From positions 62,001-126,000 of the forward strand of contig NZ_PIRQ01000007.1 in the NCBI RefSeq assembly GCF_003048535.1: a stretch of 64,000 bases of DNA, written 5' to 3'. This document shows, piece after piece, positions 1 to 10,010 of this stretch (positions are counted from its first letter, which is position 1; every line of letters starts with the position of its first letter). The position numbers and the translations under genes are program-made. The DNA comes from Campylobacter concisus. GTDB taxonomy: Bacteria > Campylobacterota > Campylobacteria > Campylobacterales > Campylobacteraceae. The notes below the pieces were generated by a model. That model was not told where the DNA came from, made no database searches, and saw nothing but the letters and a program-made list of their open reading frames with translations.

Positions 1-240
1 GCGAGCCTACGAAGCAAAGCCGTCTCCTTATCTCTCTTTGATCCTTCGATCCCCTCGAATGTTAGAGGTGCATGCAAATGTGCTAGTGCACTGCATGCGC
101 TTTATCATCAGGCAAGTGTTGAATAAATTTTAAAATTTCATGAACGAGTAATTTCGGCTCTGATTTGAGTGGCAAGCTTTGCGAGACTTAAAATCAGTAG
201 TCAATTCTTGCGAGTGAATGGAATTTTAAAATCTATAAAG
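1..240. repeat. Intergenic repeat, copy 1 (window edge)
   Basis: This non-coding stretch shares several blocks with 50760-51215. Common blocks are a TCCTTAT-plus-pyrimidine run (about 26-55), a palindrome-rich block ending GCACTGCATGCG (about 68-101), GAGTAATTTCGGCTCT (about 144-159) and AGTAGTCAATTCTTGCGAGT (about 198-217). In this copy the palindromic block comes first; at 50.8 kb it comes last, so the order is rotated. The block around 70-100 can fold with an outer GCATGC stem and an inner GTGC/GCAC stem. I see no convincing coding frame. The left end may continue outside the window. Confidence 0.5.
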
Positions 241-242
241 TG

Positions 243-274
243 AAAAAAAATTAGATCGCGGACTAAGCCGCAAT
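243..274 (-). terminator. Rho-independent terminator after usp
   Basis: On the minus strand a 7-bp stem (268-274 with 255-261, one G-T pair) has a 6-base loop and is followed by CTAA and a run of eight T (250-243). It begins 3 bases after the stop codon of the universal stress gene, so it ends the purD-to-usp gene train. Confidence 0.75.
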
Positions 275-277
275 CCA

Positions 278-1129
278 TTATAGATAAACTGGGATATTTG
301 TGTGTTCCAAGAAAAATCTCGAAGTGCCACCAAGTACCATTTCCATAAGACCATTTTCACCATATCTGCTAGCAACGATTAGATCAGCATTTCTATCAAT
401 AGCCGCTTTTAAAAGCGCTTCGCCAGGTATCATCGTGGTAGCGATTACTTCAAATGTGGCTGATATGCCATGAATTTTGAAGTACTCTTCAAGCTTTTTA
501 AGATTTAGCTCGGCATTGTCGCCAAGACTTGCTTTTGAGGTAATGCACTGAACCTTTTTCGCCTTTTTTAAAAGATCTATCGAGCCTGTTAATGCCCTTG
601 AGCTTTGCGTCGTACCAGTCCAGCTTACAAGGATATTATCGGCTTTAAACTCACGCATTTTTCTAGGGATTACAATCGCATTTTTACCACTTTTTAAAAC
701 AGCTGACTCAAATGTTCCAGTGATCTTTCCATCAAGTGGCACAGCAGCCACTACTAGGTCGCAAAATTTACTCTCTTGCTCCACTATCGCGCTTCTTTTA
801 CCACTGTGAATCGTAAAATTTGCGGTGCAAACGTCTTCAATGATTTCACTAGTTACTTTTATGCCAAGCTCAGCACAAATTTTATTAAAAATTTTCTCAT
901 TCTCTTCATGCTCGACAGCTAGTTCAGATTTAGCTGATTTTAAAAATTCTTCAAAAAGCACTCCTCCACGAAGCGTCATTTTCATATTATAAACTACGCT
1001 TGGATCAAGCTGGCAAGTCATAATTTCCATGTGTGTGTTAAACCACTGAGCAACCTTTAGGGCACCATAAATTCTTGGCTCGATATCGTCTCCAGCTCCT
1101 ATTGGAAAAAGCAACTTTTTGTATTTCAT
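278..1129 (-). CDS. Universal stress protein, tandem UspA domains
   Basis: A 283-residue protein of two UspA-like halves, about 1-155 and 165-283. The first half opens with KKLLFPIGAGDDIEPR. The C-terminal half ends with the ATP-binding type of signature: GENG, a spacer, then GGTSRF and NIPVYL. Usp proteins are cytoplasmic and linked to stress survival, but the partner or trigger cannot be read from sequence. Two ATG codons are adjacent; I take the second, because AAAGGA lies 6 bases before it and only 3 before the first. It follows pnp by 14 bases, so it is probably co-transcribed, and a strong terminator follows its stop. Confidence 0.85.
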   Translation of the reverse strand: MKYKKLLFPIGAGDDIEPRIYGALKVAQWFNTHMEIMTCQLDPSVVYNMKMTLRGGVLFEEFLKSAKSELAVEHEENEKIFNKICAELGIKVTSEIIEDVCTANFTIHSGKRSAIVEQESKFCDLVVAAVPLDGKITGTFESAVLKSGKNAIVIPRKMREFKADNILVSWTGTTQSSRALTGSIDLLKKAKKVQCITSKASLGDNAELNLKKLEEYFKIHGISATFEVIATTMIPGEALLKAAIDRNADLIVASRYGENGLMEMVLGGTSRFFLEHTNIPVYL

Positions 1130-1146
1130 CATCTATCCTTTAAAAT

Positions 1147-3345
1147 TTATTCAACTAAAGAGAGCGAAATTTTATTTCCTTTTTGCTCACTCACACATAC
1201 TTTGACCTGATCACCTACATTTAATGGAGTTTTTATCTTTGAGATATGAAGCAAGCCATCAATGCCATCTTTTAGCTCGATAAATACACCAAAATCAACC
1301 ACACTCTTTACGGTTCCTAAAAACTCATCACCGATATTAAAATTTGGTTTTGAACGCTCTTTGTCGTGTTTAAACGGCTTTTTGCCAAATGAACGTCCAT
1401 TGTCTTTTGAAGTGATAGAGATGATGTAGTCTTTTGCGGCATCGACATTTTTCTTTGCTCCACCAGCGATTTTCACCTCGCCTTTTTCTCTATCAAGATC
1501 GATTGAGACTTCAAATTTCTCAATGATCTCTTTTATAGTCTTGCCAGCTTGTCCGATTATGTCTACGATTTTGCTTGGATCGACACTAAATAATTCAAGT
1601 TTTGGAAGCACATCTTCATTTATTTCTATATTTTTATCCGCTTCTGCCATCAAAGATAAGATATGCTCTCTACCACGTTTTGCTTGATAAAGTGCCTCTT
1701 TTAGCACTTCTAAGCTAATGCCACCAAGTTTAATATCCATCTGAAGCGCTGTGATGCCATCGCTTGTGCCCGCTACTTTAAAGTCCATATCGCCATCGTG
1801 ATCTTCAAGCCCCATGATATCTGTTAGCACTGCGTGTTTATCGCCTTCAAATATAAGACCCATAGCAACACCTGCGACAAGTTTTAAAGTATTTACGCCA
1901 GCTGCTCTAAGTGCGAGCGAGCCACCACAAACGCTAGCCATCGAGCTTGAGCCATTGCTTTCTAAAATTTCTGAAACGACTCTTATCGTATATGGAGAAG
2001 CTAGATCGATACTTGGAGCAAGGGCACGTTTGGCTAAATTTCCATGTCCAAGCTCACGTCTACCAGGAGCTTTTAGTGGGCTTGCCTCACCTACGCTAAA
2101 GCCTGGGAAATTGTAGTTAAACATAAATTTTTCTACAAAAGGTACTTTTTCAGTGAGGATGTCATACATTTGAGCGTCACTGTCAGTGCCAAGAGTAGTG
2201 ACAACTAGGGCTTGTGTCTGTCCTCTTGTAAAGAGGCATGAGCCATGTGCATTTGGAAGCACATTTGTTTCGATACTAATAGGCCTAACCTCTTCAAGAC
2301 CACGTCCATCAGCTCTAACACCCTCGTTTATGATCTGCTCTCTAACGATTTTCTTTTTATATTTGCCAAGGACATTTGTGATGACAGACTCGTCCCAGCC
2401 CTCTTTTTGAGCGACCTCATCACTTGAAATTTGTTTTGCGATCTTGCTAAGTTCGCTAGCGCGCTCGCTTTTTGCCATTTGATTGATCGCGTTTTTGACT
2501 TCGGCTTTATAAAATTTATCGATATAAATAGCGATATTTTCATTTTCTATCTCAGGTTTTAGCTCAAGCGCAGCGTCCTCTTTCTTATGCTCTTTGAAAG
2601 CTTCTTCGTAAGCACTGCTAGCTCTTAGTATCGCCTTACCAGCAAAATCAATCGCTTCAACCATCATATCTTCGCTAAATTCATTCATTAGCTGTTTTTG
2701 AGCCATGCTATCACTTAGGCTCGGATCTATCATCGGCTCAATCGCAACCATCGGAATGAGCTGTGTAATTTGTTGAGGCAAGCTTCTCATCTCGATCATC
2801 AAAAGCTCGTCTTTTGTGCCAGCCACGTATAGATCTATCGCACTTTGTTTTAGTTCAGAGTTGCTTGGGTTGATCACAAATTTTTCATCTATGTAGCCAA
2901 CTCTCACGCCACAAACTGGGCGATTTACTGGGATGTCACTAAGATAAAGAGCAACTGAGGCTGCATTTAGACTTACAACCTGCAAATCAACCTCAGGATC
3001 GGCTGAAAGTACCATTACAACGATTTGAGTTGGATATGCGTAACCTTTTGGAAAGAGTGGCCTAAGAGATCTATCGATGATGCGAGCTGTTAGCGTTTCA
3101 AAGTCGCCTGGCTTTGTCTCGCGCTTAACATAACCGCCAGGAATTTTACCAGCAGCGTAAGCTTTTTCGATGTACTGCACCGTTAGAGGTAAAAAATCCT
3201 CCTCAACTTGTGTGTCCTCTCTTGCAACAGTTGCTAAAACGACGGTATTTTTCACCCTTAAAAGCACTGCTCCGCTAGCTTGTTTTGCTAATTTATTAAG
3301 GTCAAAAATTTCAACCTGATTATTGACTTCTATACTATATTGCAT
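1147..3345 (-). CDS. pnp: Polyribonucleotide nucleotidyltransferase (PNPase)
   Basis: PNPase is a phosphorolytic 3'-5' exoribonuclease that degrades mRNA from its 3' end, as a trimer. The 732 residues show the standard order: first RNase PH domain (about 10-145), alpha-helical linker, second RNase PH domain (about 330-560, with [15 protein letters not shown] and [10 protein letters not shown]), KH domain (about 575-635, [12 protein letters not shown]) and C-terminal S1 domain (about 665-732, [15 protein letters not shown]). E. coli PNPase has 711 residues, so length is normal. The start overlaps the upstream phosphoribosyltransferase gene by 11 bases and has AAGGAG upstream. Confidence 0.97.
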   Translation of the reverse strand: MQYSIEVNNQVEIFDLNKLAKQASGAVLLRVKNTVVLATVAREDTQVEEDFLPLTVQYIEKAYAAGKIPGGYVKRETKPGDFETLTARIIDRSLRPLFPKGYAYPTQIVVMVLSADPEVDLQVVSLNAASVALYLSDIPVNRPVCGVRVGYIDEKFVINPSNSELKQSAIDLYVAGTKDELLMIEMRSLPQQITQLIPMVAIEPMIDPSLSDSMAQKQLMNEFSEDMMVEAIDFAGKAILRASSAYEEAFKEHKKEDAALELKPEIENENIAIYIDKFYKAEVKNAINQMAKSERASELSKIAKQISSDEVAQKEGWDESVITNVLGKYKKKIVREQIINEGVRADGRGLEEVRPISIETNVLPNAHGSCLFTRGQTQALVVTTLGTDSDAQMYDILTEKVPFVEKFMFNYNFPGFSVGEASPLKAPGRRELGHGNLAKRALAPSIDLASPYTIRVVSEILESNGSSSMASVCGGSLALRAAGVNTLKLVAGVAMGLIFEGDKHAVLTDIMGLEDHDGDMDFKVAGTSDGITALQMDIKLGGISLEVLKEALYQAKRGREHILSLMAEADKNIEINEDVLPKLELFSVDPSKIVDIIGQAGKTIKEIIEKFEVSIDLDREKGEVKIAGGAKKNVDAAKDYIISITSKDNGRSFGKKPFKHDKERSKPNFNIGDEFLGTVKSVVDFGVFIELKDGIDGLLHISKIKTPLNVGDQVKVCVSEQKGNKISLSLVE

Positions 3346-4033
3346 TATTTTTATCTCCTTGTTGTTTTTGTAACGGCAAATAATAAGGGCTCTCTTCTAA
3401 TATCGACATGATACGCTCACTCGTAGCTTCGATCTTTTTCTCGTAATACGAATCCACATCGATAAAATCAACGATCTTGTTTATCGTGTAAATTTCATCA
3501 ACCATATCATTTAAATTTGCAAAGACATCAGTAGCAATCACTGGCGTTGCGTATGAGATGGATTTTACCTTCACATCAAGCAACGTCTTTATGCAAATGA
3601 GTGCCGTCATACCAGTCTCGCACCCCTCATCGATTAGTAAAATATTTTTATCTTTTAGCTCTCCTATCAAATTTCCTTTTCGGTATTTATAAACGTTTTT
3701 TAAAATTTTTTCTTCATATTTTCTATGCGCTTCGCCGTAAATATAGTCATAGCTTATATTAAAGGCTTTTATAAGCTTATCATTTAATACTATATCTTCT
3801 GTCTCGCTAACTATTGCAACGTCGCATTCGCTATTATTTGGGGCAGGTATTGGCTCGCTAAAGAGCATCTCGTAGCTTAAATTTAAACTTCTACAAACTG
3901 CATCTGCGAGTATAACTGACTCAAGCGACATACAAACAACTATCGTCTTTTTATCTACAAGCTCTTTTTTTGGCAAAATTTCAATTAGCTTGCTAGCTGC
4001 TTCTAATCGATCCTTAAATTTAGCCGTTATCAT
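3335..4033 (-). CDS. Phosphoribosyltransferase-family protein
   Basis: A 232-residue protein with a type I phosphoribosyltransferase fold. The PRPP-binding loop is visible as [14 protein letters not shown] (about 132-145), in place of the usual VDDGxxTG; the second acidic residue is Glu. The N-terminal part carries a nucleotide-binding-like segment [16 protein letters not shown]. The base substrate cannot be assigned. The family also contains regulators and proteins of unknown role. It sits between lptD (1-base gap) and pnp (11-base overlap), so it is translated with them. The C-terminal tail after residue 200 is charged and Gln-rich. Confidence 0.7.
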   Translation of the reverse strand: MITAKFKDRLEAASKLIEILPKKELVDKKTIVVCMSLESVILADAVCRSLNLSYEMLFSEPIPAPNNSECDVAIVSETEDIVLNDKLIKAFNISYDYIYGEAHRKYEEKILKNVYKYRKGNLIGELKDKNILLIDEGCETGMTALICIKTLLDVKVKSISYATPVIATDVFANLNDMVDEIYTINKIVDFIDVDSYYEKKIEATSERIMSILEESPYYLPLQKQQGDKNNAI

Positions 4034-6193
4034 TTAGTTGGCACTCGATTTTGTACTACTTTGTGAAAAGTCATAGTGCAAACCGCCCATTGGATAGAAA
4101 TTTATCGTGAAATAGATACCATTTTTTCTAGTTGATGCTGAGCCGTTTATTGTTGTTGTTGGCTCGACATCTTGTTGATAAATTATCCCGTAATTCCAGC
4201 ATTTTCTTTGATGAAGCACACCAACTCTCCAGCTTTTTGTGTAGCTTCGCTCAATATCATATTGCCAGCCGCCAATAAGGCTGTATTGATGAGGTAATTT
4301 TACTCCAAGACCACTTGTAAAATAGCTATCTTTTGTCGCACTATTTTTTATTTTGCTATCATTTTTCTTCATGGTGTGAAGCATATTTAGCCAAAATAGA
4401 TCATTTGTGTATGAAAATCCGCTTTGTACCTTTTTAAGCTCTTTGCTCTTGTGTGAATATTCAAGCTTATTATAAAGGCTTAAATTTTCAAATGGATATA
4501 GATAGATAGCATTTTTTAAATTCGAATATTCATCTTCTTTTGTGTAATATCCTTGAGAAATACTATGTTTTATAATCTTTCTACCATTAGAGTTAAAGAA
4601 ATACTGAGTCAGATAACCAGAAATTTCTTCCTTACTCTGCTCTTGAGTCAAGAAATTTTCATATTCATTTAGATTTTTATCATAGATAAACTCATCATCC
4701 AAATTTCCTTTTCTATAGCCTGGCAGTAGGTATTCGGCCCCAAAATTTAGAGTGTGATAAAAGCTTTCATACGCTTTTGCAAGGTCAGTGTGAAGGGTAA
4801 ATTTGTGGTAATTATTTACAAAATTTGTATGTTTATCTTCTCTTTTATCATCAAATGAATTTATCTTATTCTCGTAATTTATTCTTGAAGCGTATAGATA
4901 CTCGTAAAATGAAAACGTTAAGCTATCATCAAGCAGTGGCACATGCACTGAAGCTGGAAGCGTAAATTCATACTGAGTCGCTCTAACTCCTATTTTTCTA
5001 TCATATCTATGTGACTGAAGATCGAGTGAATATAAGATATTTGGCAAGACAATATTATCTGTAAATTTATGATACTGAAGCGATGGAAGCTCTTGAAGCG
5101 TGTCTTTGTTCTCATTTTTTGAGCCAATCTTTTCAGTGTCTATGTAGTATTTTGCATAAGCACCAAAATAATGATCGTCATTTGCGATGAAGTAGTTAAA
5201 TTTAGAAGTTACAAGCGAATCATAATCATCATCCCTGCCCTTTAAATTTAAATAATCTATATCATTTAGCTTCGTTGCGTCTATCCAAATTCCCTCTTGT
5301 AAATCCGCTTCACTAAGGTATCTTATAAGCTTATCTCTTTCGTATTTTAGTCCAATGCCTTTATGTGTTTTATTTTTTAGTTCAGCCTTATTTGAAATCT
5401 TACTTCTTTGTCTATCTTGATAGCTTTTTTTATCGTCAAACATACCAAAGCTGATTTCGCCCCTTGAATCAGGCGACTCAGTAAATCTAAACGCACCATA
5501 AATTCCAGCACCTCTGTTTGTTCTTATCTGCGGATCAAGCTCGAAGTCCCACTCATTATAAGGTGCAAAATAAATCGGCTGCTTGTAATAAAAACCTTCA
5601 GATTTTCCGTATCCAAGCTCAGGCGGTAAAAGGCCTGTTCTTCTTGTGGTATCTGTTGAAAAACCAAAATATGGCAAATAAAAAACTGGCACATTAGCTA
5701 TACGAAAGACTGGGTTAAAAAGGTGTAAAAATTTGCTTTGTTTATTTAGCATAGCTGAGCTTGAGGTGATGCTCCAGTCAGGATCTTGGACATTACAGCT
5801 TGAAACCATCGCCTTTTTAACTCTATAGTACTCGCTGTCAGAGCTACTTTCATCGCTTCTCATCCATACTTCCATGTCTTTATTCATCATAAAAAGTGAT
5901 TCAAAAGCAGTGTCATTATTTTTTAAATTTAGCTTTGCATAGTTTGAGCGAGAGACTTCACTCTTGCCCTTCATCATATTGACGTTACCAAATAGCTCGA
6001 TAACCGAATTATTTTGATCATACACAGCACAATCAGCTGTCACAAGATAATCTTGTGAATATACAACAACGTTTTTATTAGCTGTAACGATGCCTTTATC
6101 TTGCTTTACATCATCAGCCAAAAGCTGCACATCTTGCACTGCTGCACTTAAACTAAAAACACAAACCGGAACTAAAAATAAAATTTTATGCAT
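4034..6193 (-). CDS. lptD: LPS-assembly protein LptD
   Basis: LptD is the outer-membrane beta-barrel that, with LptE, inserts LPS/LOS into the outer leaflet. The 719 residues begin with a Sec signal peptide ([19 protein letters not shown]). An OstA/LptA-like beta-jellyroll follows (about 20-130, with VTADCAVYDQNNSVIELFGNV), then a long barrel domain rich in alternating aromatic strands, with the conserved NVPVFYLPYF-type segment near 170. The C-terminus lacks a classic terminal Phe, ending SSTKSSAN. It overlaps the RDD gene start-to-stop by 8 bases. No lptE is recognised in the window. Confidence 0.93.
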   Translation of the reverse strand: MHKILFLVPVCVFSLSAAVQDVQLLADDVKQDKGIVTANKNVVVYSQDYLVTADCAVYDQNNSVIELFGNVNMMKGKSEVSRSNYAKLNLKNNDTAFESLFMMNKDMEVWMRSDESSSDSEYYRVKKAMVSSCNVQDPDWSITSSSAMLNKQSKFLHLFNPVFRIANVPVFYLPYFGFSTDTTRRTGLLPPELGYGKSEGFYYKQPIYFAPYNEWDFELDPQIRTNRGAGIYGAFRFTESPDSRGEISFGMFDDKKSYQDRQRSKISNKAELKNKTHKGIGLKYERDKLIRYLSEADLQEGIWIDATKLNDIDYLNLKGRDDDYDSLVTSKFNYFIANDDHYFGAYAKYYIDTEKIGSKNENKDTLQELPSLQYHKFTDNIVLPNILYSLDLQSHRYDRKIGVRATQYEFTLPASVHVPLLDDSLTFSFYEYLYASRINYENKINSFDDKREDKHTNFVNNYHKFTLHTDLAKAYESFYHTLNFGAEYLLPGYRKGNLDDEFIYDKNLNEYENFLTQEQSKEEISGYLTQYFFNSNGRKIIKHSISQGYYTKEDEYSNLKNAIYLYPFENLSLYNKLEYSHKSKELKKVQSGFSYTNDLFWLNMLHTMKKNDSKIKNSATKDSYFTSGLGVKLPHQYSLIGGWQYDIERSYTKSWRVGVLHQRKCWNYGIIYQQDVEPTTTINGSASTRKNGIYFTINFYPMGGLHYDFSQSSTKSSAN

Positions 6194-6635
6194 TTATCAC
6201 CACTGTTTTTGCTATTTTGTCTTGCCAAGTCTGCCTAGCTGGATTTGCAAATGCCCATGCAAAACCAAGATAAAAACAAGCTTCACTAACCAACCTAAAA
6301 ATCGCTCTTACTAGGCTTGAAATAAAATTTGGTCTATCTAAAATTTCTACATTAATGCACATCGTCTTTGTTAGCATTTGCCCAAGACTCGCGCCATAAT
6401 ACCAAACAAAAAATGCATGATAAATAATCTTTAGTGCGACTATTTGCCAAAAGAAATTTAAAGTCAAATTTCTAGCTTCATCATAGCTCATAACCGATAA
6501 AAAGGCATCCCAGTAAATGATCAAAAACAAAAAAGAAACAATACATTCATCAATTGAGTAAGCTAGCACTCTTTTTGAAAATGGCGCTAGCGAAATTTCT
6601 TCTTTTTCAAGTTTTTCAACTATCTGCATACTCAT
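6186..6635 (-). CDS. RDD-family membrane protein
   Basis: A 149-residue integral membrane protein with the RDD pattern. An Arg occurs in the first hydrophobic segment region ([23 protein letters not shown], about 20-42), a second segment lies near 60-85, and a [13 protein letters not shown] motif precedes the last hydrophobic region. RDD proteins are small, of variable function and often tied to ion or stress phenotypes. It overlaps purD by 4 bases (ATGA) and lptD by 8. I recall the same purD-RDD-lptD order in C. jejuni, which hints at a conserved envelope role, but no function is assigned. Confidence 0.8.
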   Translation of the reverse strand: MSMQIVEKLEKEEISLAPFSKRVLAYSIDECIVSFLFLIIYWDAFLSVMSYDEARNLTLNFFWQIVALKIIYHAFFVWYYGASLGQMLTKTMCINVEILDRPNFISSLVRAIFRLVSEACFYLGFAWAFANPARQTWQDKIAKTVVINA

Positions 6636-7876
6636 TTCAACGCCTGCCAGGCAATATCTTTTCTATAATGTGCTCCGTCAAATTTTACATTTTCGCAAAG
6701 CTCATAAGCTCTATCACGTGCTTCTTTTATACTCTTTGCAGTAGCCACGCAGACTAATACTCTGCCACCATCTGCATAAATTTCTCCGCCTTGCTCGCTA
6801 ACACCAGCATAAGCAATGTAAGCATCTTTTACATCATTTAAAACTGAAATTTTAGCTTTTGGACTACTTTTATACGGATAGTCCTTACTAGCCATTACGA
6901 CGCCAACTGCAAATTCATCTTTTAAGCTAATAGGCTTTAGCTCGCCCTTTGCAGCATTTAGTAAAATTTCGCTTAAATTTCCGTCAATTAATGGCATCAA
7001 GACCTCGCACTCAGGATCGCCAAATCTCACGTTAAACTCAAGCACATAAGGCTCATTTTTCACGATCATCAGTCCTACAAAAAGCACTCCGCAAAATGGA
7101 CTGCCCTCGTTTTTCATCCCTTTTAGTGTAGGTTTTACCACCTCTTCTTCGACTCTTTTTATCAGCTCTTTTGAAGCAAGCGGACTTGGAGCATAGGCGC
7201 CCATACCGCCAGTATTTGGGCCCTCGTCGTTATCAAGCAGGCGTTTGTGGTCTTGTGCCACTGGCAAGCTTACGAAATTTTCGCCATCACAAATAGCGAA
7301 AAAGCTAAGCTCAAAGCCATCCAAAAACTCTTCAACCACCACAAATTTACCAGCCTCACCAAAGCTAGCCCCACTTAGCATGTCACTAACTGCCTCTTTG
7401 GCCTCTTCTTTAGAATTTGCGATGATCACGCCTTTTCCAGCGCAGAGTCCATCAGCTTTTACAACCATTGGCACGCTTAAAGTATCTATAAATTTAAATG
7501 CTTTTTCTTTGTCATCTGTGTTTAAATATTTTGCAGTTTTTATATTATTTCTAGCTAAGAAGTCCTTCATATAGGCCTTGCTAGCCTCTAGTCTGGCCGC
7601 TGCTTTGCTTGGTCCAAATATAAGCAAACCCTCTTTTTTAAAGATATCCACCACACCTTCACTAAGCGGTGCTTCAGGGCCTACGATAGTCAGGGTAATA
7701 TCATTTTGTTTAGCAAATTTTGCAAGCTCACAAAAGTCTTTTATCTTTAAATTCTCGCCAAGGCGTGAGGTCGCACCATTTCCCGGCGCAAAGTATAAAT
7801 TTATATTTTTTTCTTTTTTTAGTTTTAGAGCAATGGCGTATTCGCGGCCGCCACTTCCTATTATGAGAATATTCAT
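6632..7876 (-). CDS. purD: Phosphoribosylamine-glycine ligase (GARS)
   Basis: PurD catalyses ATP-dependent ligation of glycine to 5-phosphoribosylamine in de novo purine synthesis. The 414 residues open with the family N-terminus [19 protein letters not shown], followed by [14 protein letters not shown]. The ATP-grasp region includes [16 protein letters not shown] (about 140-155), [22 protein letters not shown] (about 214-235) and [11 protein letters not shown] (about 278-288), all typical. It is the first gene of the purD-RDD-lptD-phosphoribosyltransferase-pnp-usp train. The 6S-like RNA gene lies directly upstream. Confidence 0.97.
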   Translation of the reverse strand: MNILIIGSGGREYAIALKLKKEKNINLYFAPGNGATSRLGENLKIKDFCELAKFAKQNDITLTIVGPEAPLSEGVVDIFKKEGLLIFGPSKAAARLEASKAYMKDFLARNNIKTAKYLNTDDKEKAFKFIDTLSVPMVVKADGLCAGKGVIIANSKEEAKEAVSDMLSGASFGEAGKFVVVEEFLDGFELSFFAICDGENFVSLPVAQDHKRLLDNDEGPNTGGMGAYAPSPLASKELIKRVEEEVVKPTLKGMKNEGSPFCGVLFVGLMIVKNEPYVLEFNVRFGDPECEVLMPLIDGNLSEILLNAAKGELKPISLKDEFAVGVVMASKDYPYKSSPKAKISVLNDVKDAYIAYAGVSEQGGEIYADGGRVLVCVATAKSIKEARDRAYELCENVKFDGAHYRKDIAWQALK

Positions 7877-7893
7877 TTCATCTCCGTAAATTT

Positions 7894-8086
7894 AAAAAAC
7901 CCGAGTGGGCGTCGCATAGAAGAGTGGCCCATAAACAAAGCCAATCTTGCAAATAGATGGATACCAAACGGTTGCAACTTCTCGCCTTTTCAGACTCAAA
8001 CGAAGCCACATCACAAGGCACCCATACCTTTTCGCTAACAAAAAAGTGTTGGACCCCGTAAAATGCTGACTCGCTTCACTCAGGCA
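7894..8086 (-). ncRNA. ssrS: 6S RNA (probable)
   Basis: The 233-base gap between hemD and purD holds one long imperfect hairpin on the minus strand. The 5' CCTGAGTG (8084-8077) pairs with CACTCGGG (7907-7900). Inside that, GTC-A-GCAT pairs with ATGC-GAC, GGTCC with GGGCC, and an ATGGGTGCC/GGTATCCAT stem closes a distal arm beyond a large central bubble. The 3' end runs into TTTTTT (7899-7894). A TATAAT box at 8097-8092 places the start near 8085, giving about 190 nt. A rod with one big central bubble, this length and a promoter of its own fit 6S RNA, which binds RNA polymerase holoenzyme. I believe purD-adjacent 6S RNA occurs in relatives, but that is from memory. Confidence 0.7.
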
Positions 8087-8091
8087 ATAAA

Positions 8092-8097
8092 ATTATA
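8092..8097 (-). promoter_or_regulatory. -10 box of the 6S-like RNA
   Basis: A perfect TATAAT on the minus strand lies 6 bases before the predicted first G of the RNA. No clear -35 box is visible, which is normal for Campylobacter vegetative promoters. The promoter abuts the 3' end of hemD. Confidence 0.6.
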
Positions 8098-8109
8098 TAA
8101 ATTCTTTGC

Positions 8110-8748
8110 TTAAAGTAATGTTTTGGCAAGCGCGATACAGGCGTTTATATCTTGACTTTGGCTCACTATTGGATCGGTAAATTTTAGCTCTTTTGCAGTG
8201 ACCTTTCCAATGCTTATCGCTTGATAGCTCTCATCCCAGCCAAAATTACTAAGAAAATTTTTGACATTTAGTGGAGAAGCGAAGATCAAGATACTATTTT
8301 TTGGTGGTTTTAGCTCCATTTTGCAAGGATTTAAGACATTTTCATAAGCGACAATCGCCTTTATATTTACTCCACCATTTTGCAAAATTTCTAAGAAATT
8401 TGAAGCACTATCTTTACCCTTTAGATAAAGAACCTTTTTACCTTTTAAAAGTAGCAAAATTTCTCTTGCGAAGTCATCTCCGTGAGCTTTCTTTCCGGTA
8501 TAAATTTCACTAAATCCAAACTCTCTTGCGGCTACCGCACAACTATTTGCGATGGCAAAGACTGGCAAATTTATAGCTTTTATGTTGTTAAATTTTAATG
8601 CATTAAAAGCATTTTTAGAAGTAGCTACCAGCACATCATAGTCACTTAAATTTAGTTCAAATTTCAAAAACTCTATCTTGCTAACGCTTAAATTTACAAC
8701 GCTCTCATCAGTCGTTTTTGTATTTGAAATAAGATAAATTTTACGCAA
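8110..8748 (-). CDS. hemD: Uroporphyrinogen-III synthase
   Basis: HemD cyclises hydroxymethylbilane to uroporphyrinogen III in heme synthesis. The family is very divergent; the 212-residue length and pattern fit. The N-terminus is MRKIYLISNTK, then an early 'vATSKNAFNALKF' segment (about 60-72), GKKAHGDDFAREIL (about 85-98), KVLYLKGKDSASNFLEIL and a C-terminal ILIFASPLNVKNFL...AISIGKVTAKEL that matches the usual FTSPS...AIGxxTA pattern. It overlaps the exporter gene by 8 bases. No other heme gene is next to it. Confidence 0.8.
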   Translation of the reverse strand: MRKIYLISNTKTTDESVVNLSVSKIEFLKFELNLSDYDVLVATSKNAFNALKFNNIKAINLPVFAIANSCAVAAREFGFSEIYTGKKAHGDDFAREILLLLKGKKVLYLKGKDSASNFLEILQNGGVNIKAIVAYENVLNPCKMELKPPKNSILIFASPLNVKNFLSNFGWDESYQAISIGKVTAKELKFTDPIVSQSQDINACIALAKTLL

Positions 8749-9901
8749 CTCTTTTTAACCTTAAAAAAGATATCAAAGCAAATAATGTGCAAGCTAAAAT
8801 AACAATAGAAGTCGAGTAAAATATATCACCAAGCCCAACTAGCGGAGAGACTACGCCGCCTAAGAAAAATTGGCAAAATCCAAGTATCGCTGAGGCTGAG
8901 CCTGCGTATTCTCTGCCTTCATTCATGGCTAGCGATGAAGCAGTTGGCAAGATAAATCCTGTAAAAAGAAGCAATAAGAAAAATGCGATAATGACGCCGA
9001 TCACTTCAAATTTAAAACAAAGCATGAAAGCAATAAAAATGCTAGCAAACAAGGTGCCAAAAAGCCCGGTTTTGAGCGCTTTTCTCTCATTTAAAAGACT
9101 AGCAAGCCTTGCTCCTATAACAAGCCCTAAACCATTTGAAGCAAAGCAAAAGCTATAGCTTACTGGACTTAGAGAATAAAATTCTTGAAAGATAAACGAA
9201 GATGACGCTATATAAGCAAACATCGCACCCATCGCAAATGTCTGAATGCTTACAAAAAGTATAAATTTTTTCTTTCTTAAAATTTTGCCAAAAACACTAT
9301 AAGTCACTAGCAAAGGCATTTTTAAGCGATTTGACTGACTTAAGCTCTCTTTGAAATAAAAATTTGCGATAAAAAGCAAAATGCCAATGATAGTAAGCGC
9401 CATAAAGATGCCACGCCAGTCGGTAAATTTAAGCAGCAAACTACCGCCAATTGGTGAAAGTATCGGGGCTAGACCATTTACGACCATCATAAGGCTAAAA
9501 AATTTAGTCATCTCGTGACCCTTATAAAGGTCGCTCACAACGGCTCTTGAGATGACTAAGCTACCAGCACTCGCAAGCCCTTGAATAATTCTCATAAAGA
9601 TAAAAAACTGGATATTTTGCGAGAAAAATATAAAAACAGTGCTTATCGTATAGACGATAAGCGAGATAGTAAGTGGCGTTTTTCGTCCAAATTTATCACT
9701 TATTGGGCCAACTATGAGCTGACCTATGGCTAAACCTGCCATCGATGTCGTGATCGTTAATTGCGTAGCTGTAACGCTTGTTTTAAACCACTCAGTAATA
9801 GCCGGAAGTGCTGGCAAATAAAGATCTGTGACAAATGGTCCAAAGGCAGAGAGAGCGCCTAAAAATAGCAATAAAAATAGCTTGGAATTTTCTTTTTTCA
9901 T
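8741..9901 (-). CDS. Bcr/CflA-family MFS drug exporter
   Basis: A 386-residue major facilitator protein with about 12 hydrophobic segments. Near the N-terminus it has the Bcr/CflA-type sequence FVTDLYLPALPAI. The MFS loop 2-3 signature appears as GPISDKFGRKTPL (about 65-78), and 'RIIQGLASAGSLVISRAVVSDLY' (about 108-130) is typical of this drug:proton antiporter group. It would export drugs, dyes or sulfonamide/bicyclomycin-like compounds; the substrate is not predictable. It is the first gene of a two-gene unit with hemD and may simply share its promoter. Confidence 0.85.
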   Translation of the reverse strand: MKKENSKLFLLLFLGALSAFGPFVTDLYLPALPAITEWFKTSVTATQLTITTSMAGLAIGQLIVGPISDKFGRKTPLTISLIVYTISTVFIFFSQNIQFFIFMRIIQGLASAGSLVISRAVVSDLYKGHEMTKFFSLMMVVNGLAPILSPIGGSLLLKFTDWRGIFMALTIIGILLFIANFYFKESLSQSNRLKMPLLVTYSVFGKILRKKKFILFVSIQTFAMGAMFAYIASSSFIFQEFYSLSPVSYSFCFASNGLGLVIGARLASLLNERKALKTGLFGTLFASIFIAFMLCFKFEVIGVIIAFFLLLLFTGFILPTASSLAMNEGREYAGSASAILGFCQFFLGGVVSPLVGLGDIFYSTSIVILACTLFALISFLRLKRVA

Positions 9902-9983
9902 AGTTTTTCTTTTTTTGGAGCGATTATATTATGGTTTTACTTTTTGCTTTATTAAGTATAAATTTACTATTGTTATTATAGAG

Positions 9984-10006
9984 AAAAAGCCCTAAAAATA
10001 GGGCTT
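9984..10006 (-). terminator. Terminator after the cupin gene
   Basis: A perfect 8-bp stem AAGCCCTA/TAGGGCTT (9987-9994 with 9999-10006) with a 4-base loop lies directly after the cupin gene stop codon and runs into TTTTT on the minus strand. It isolates the cupin gene from the exporter gene. Confidence 0.75.
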
Positions 10007-10010
10007 AGTA

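Noticed and set aside
1814-2116. 100-residue plus-strand ORF inside pnp
   Set aside because: Lies antisense to the RNase PH coding region; no RBS and no protein-like motifs; composition reflects the pnp codons read backwards.
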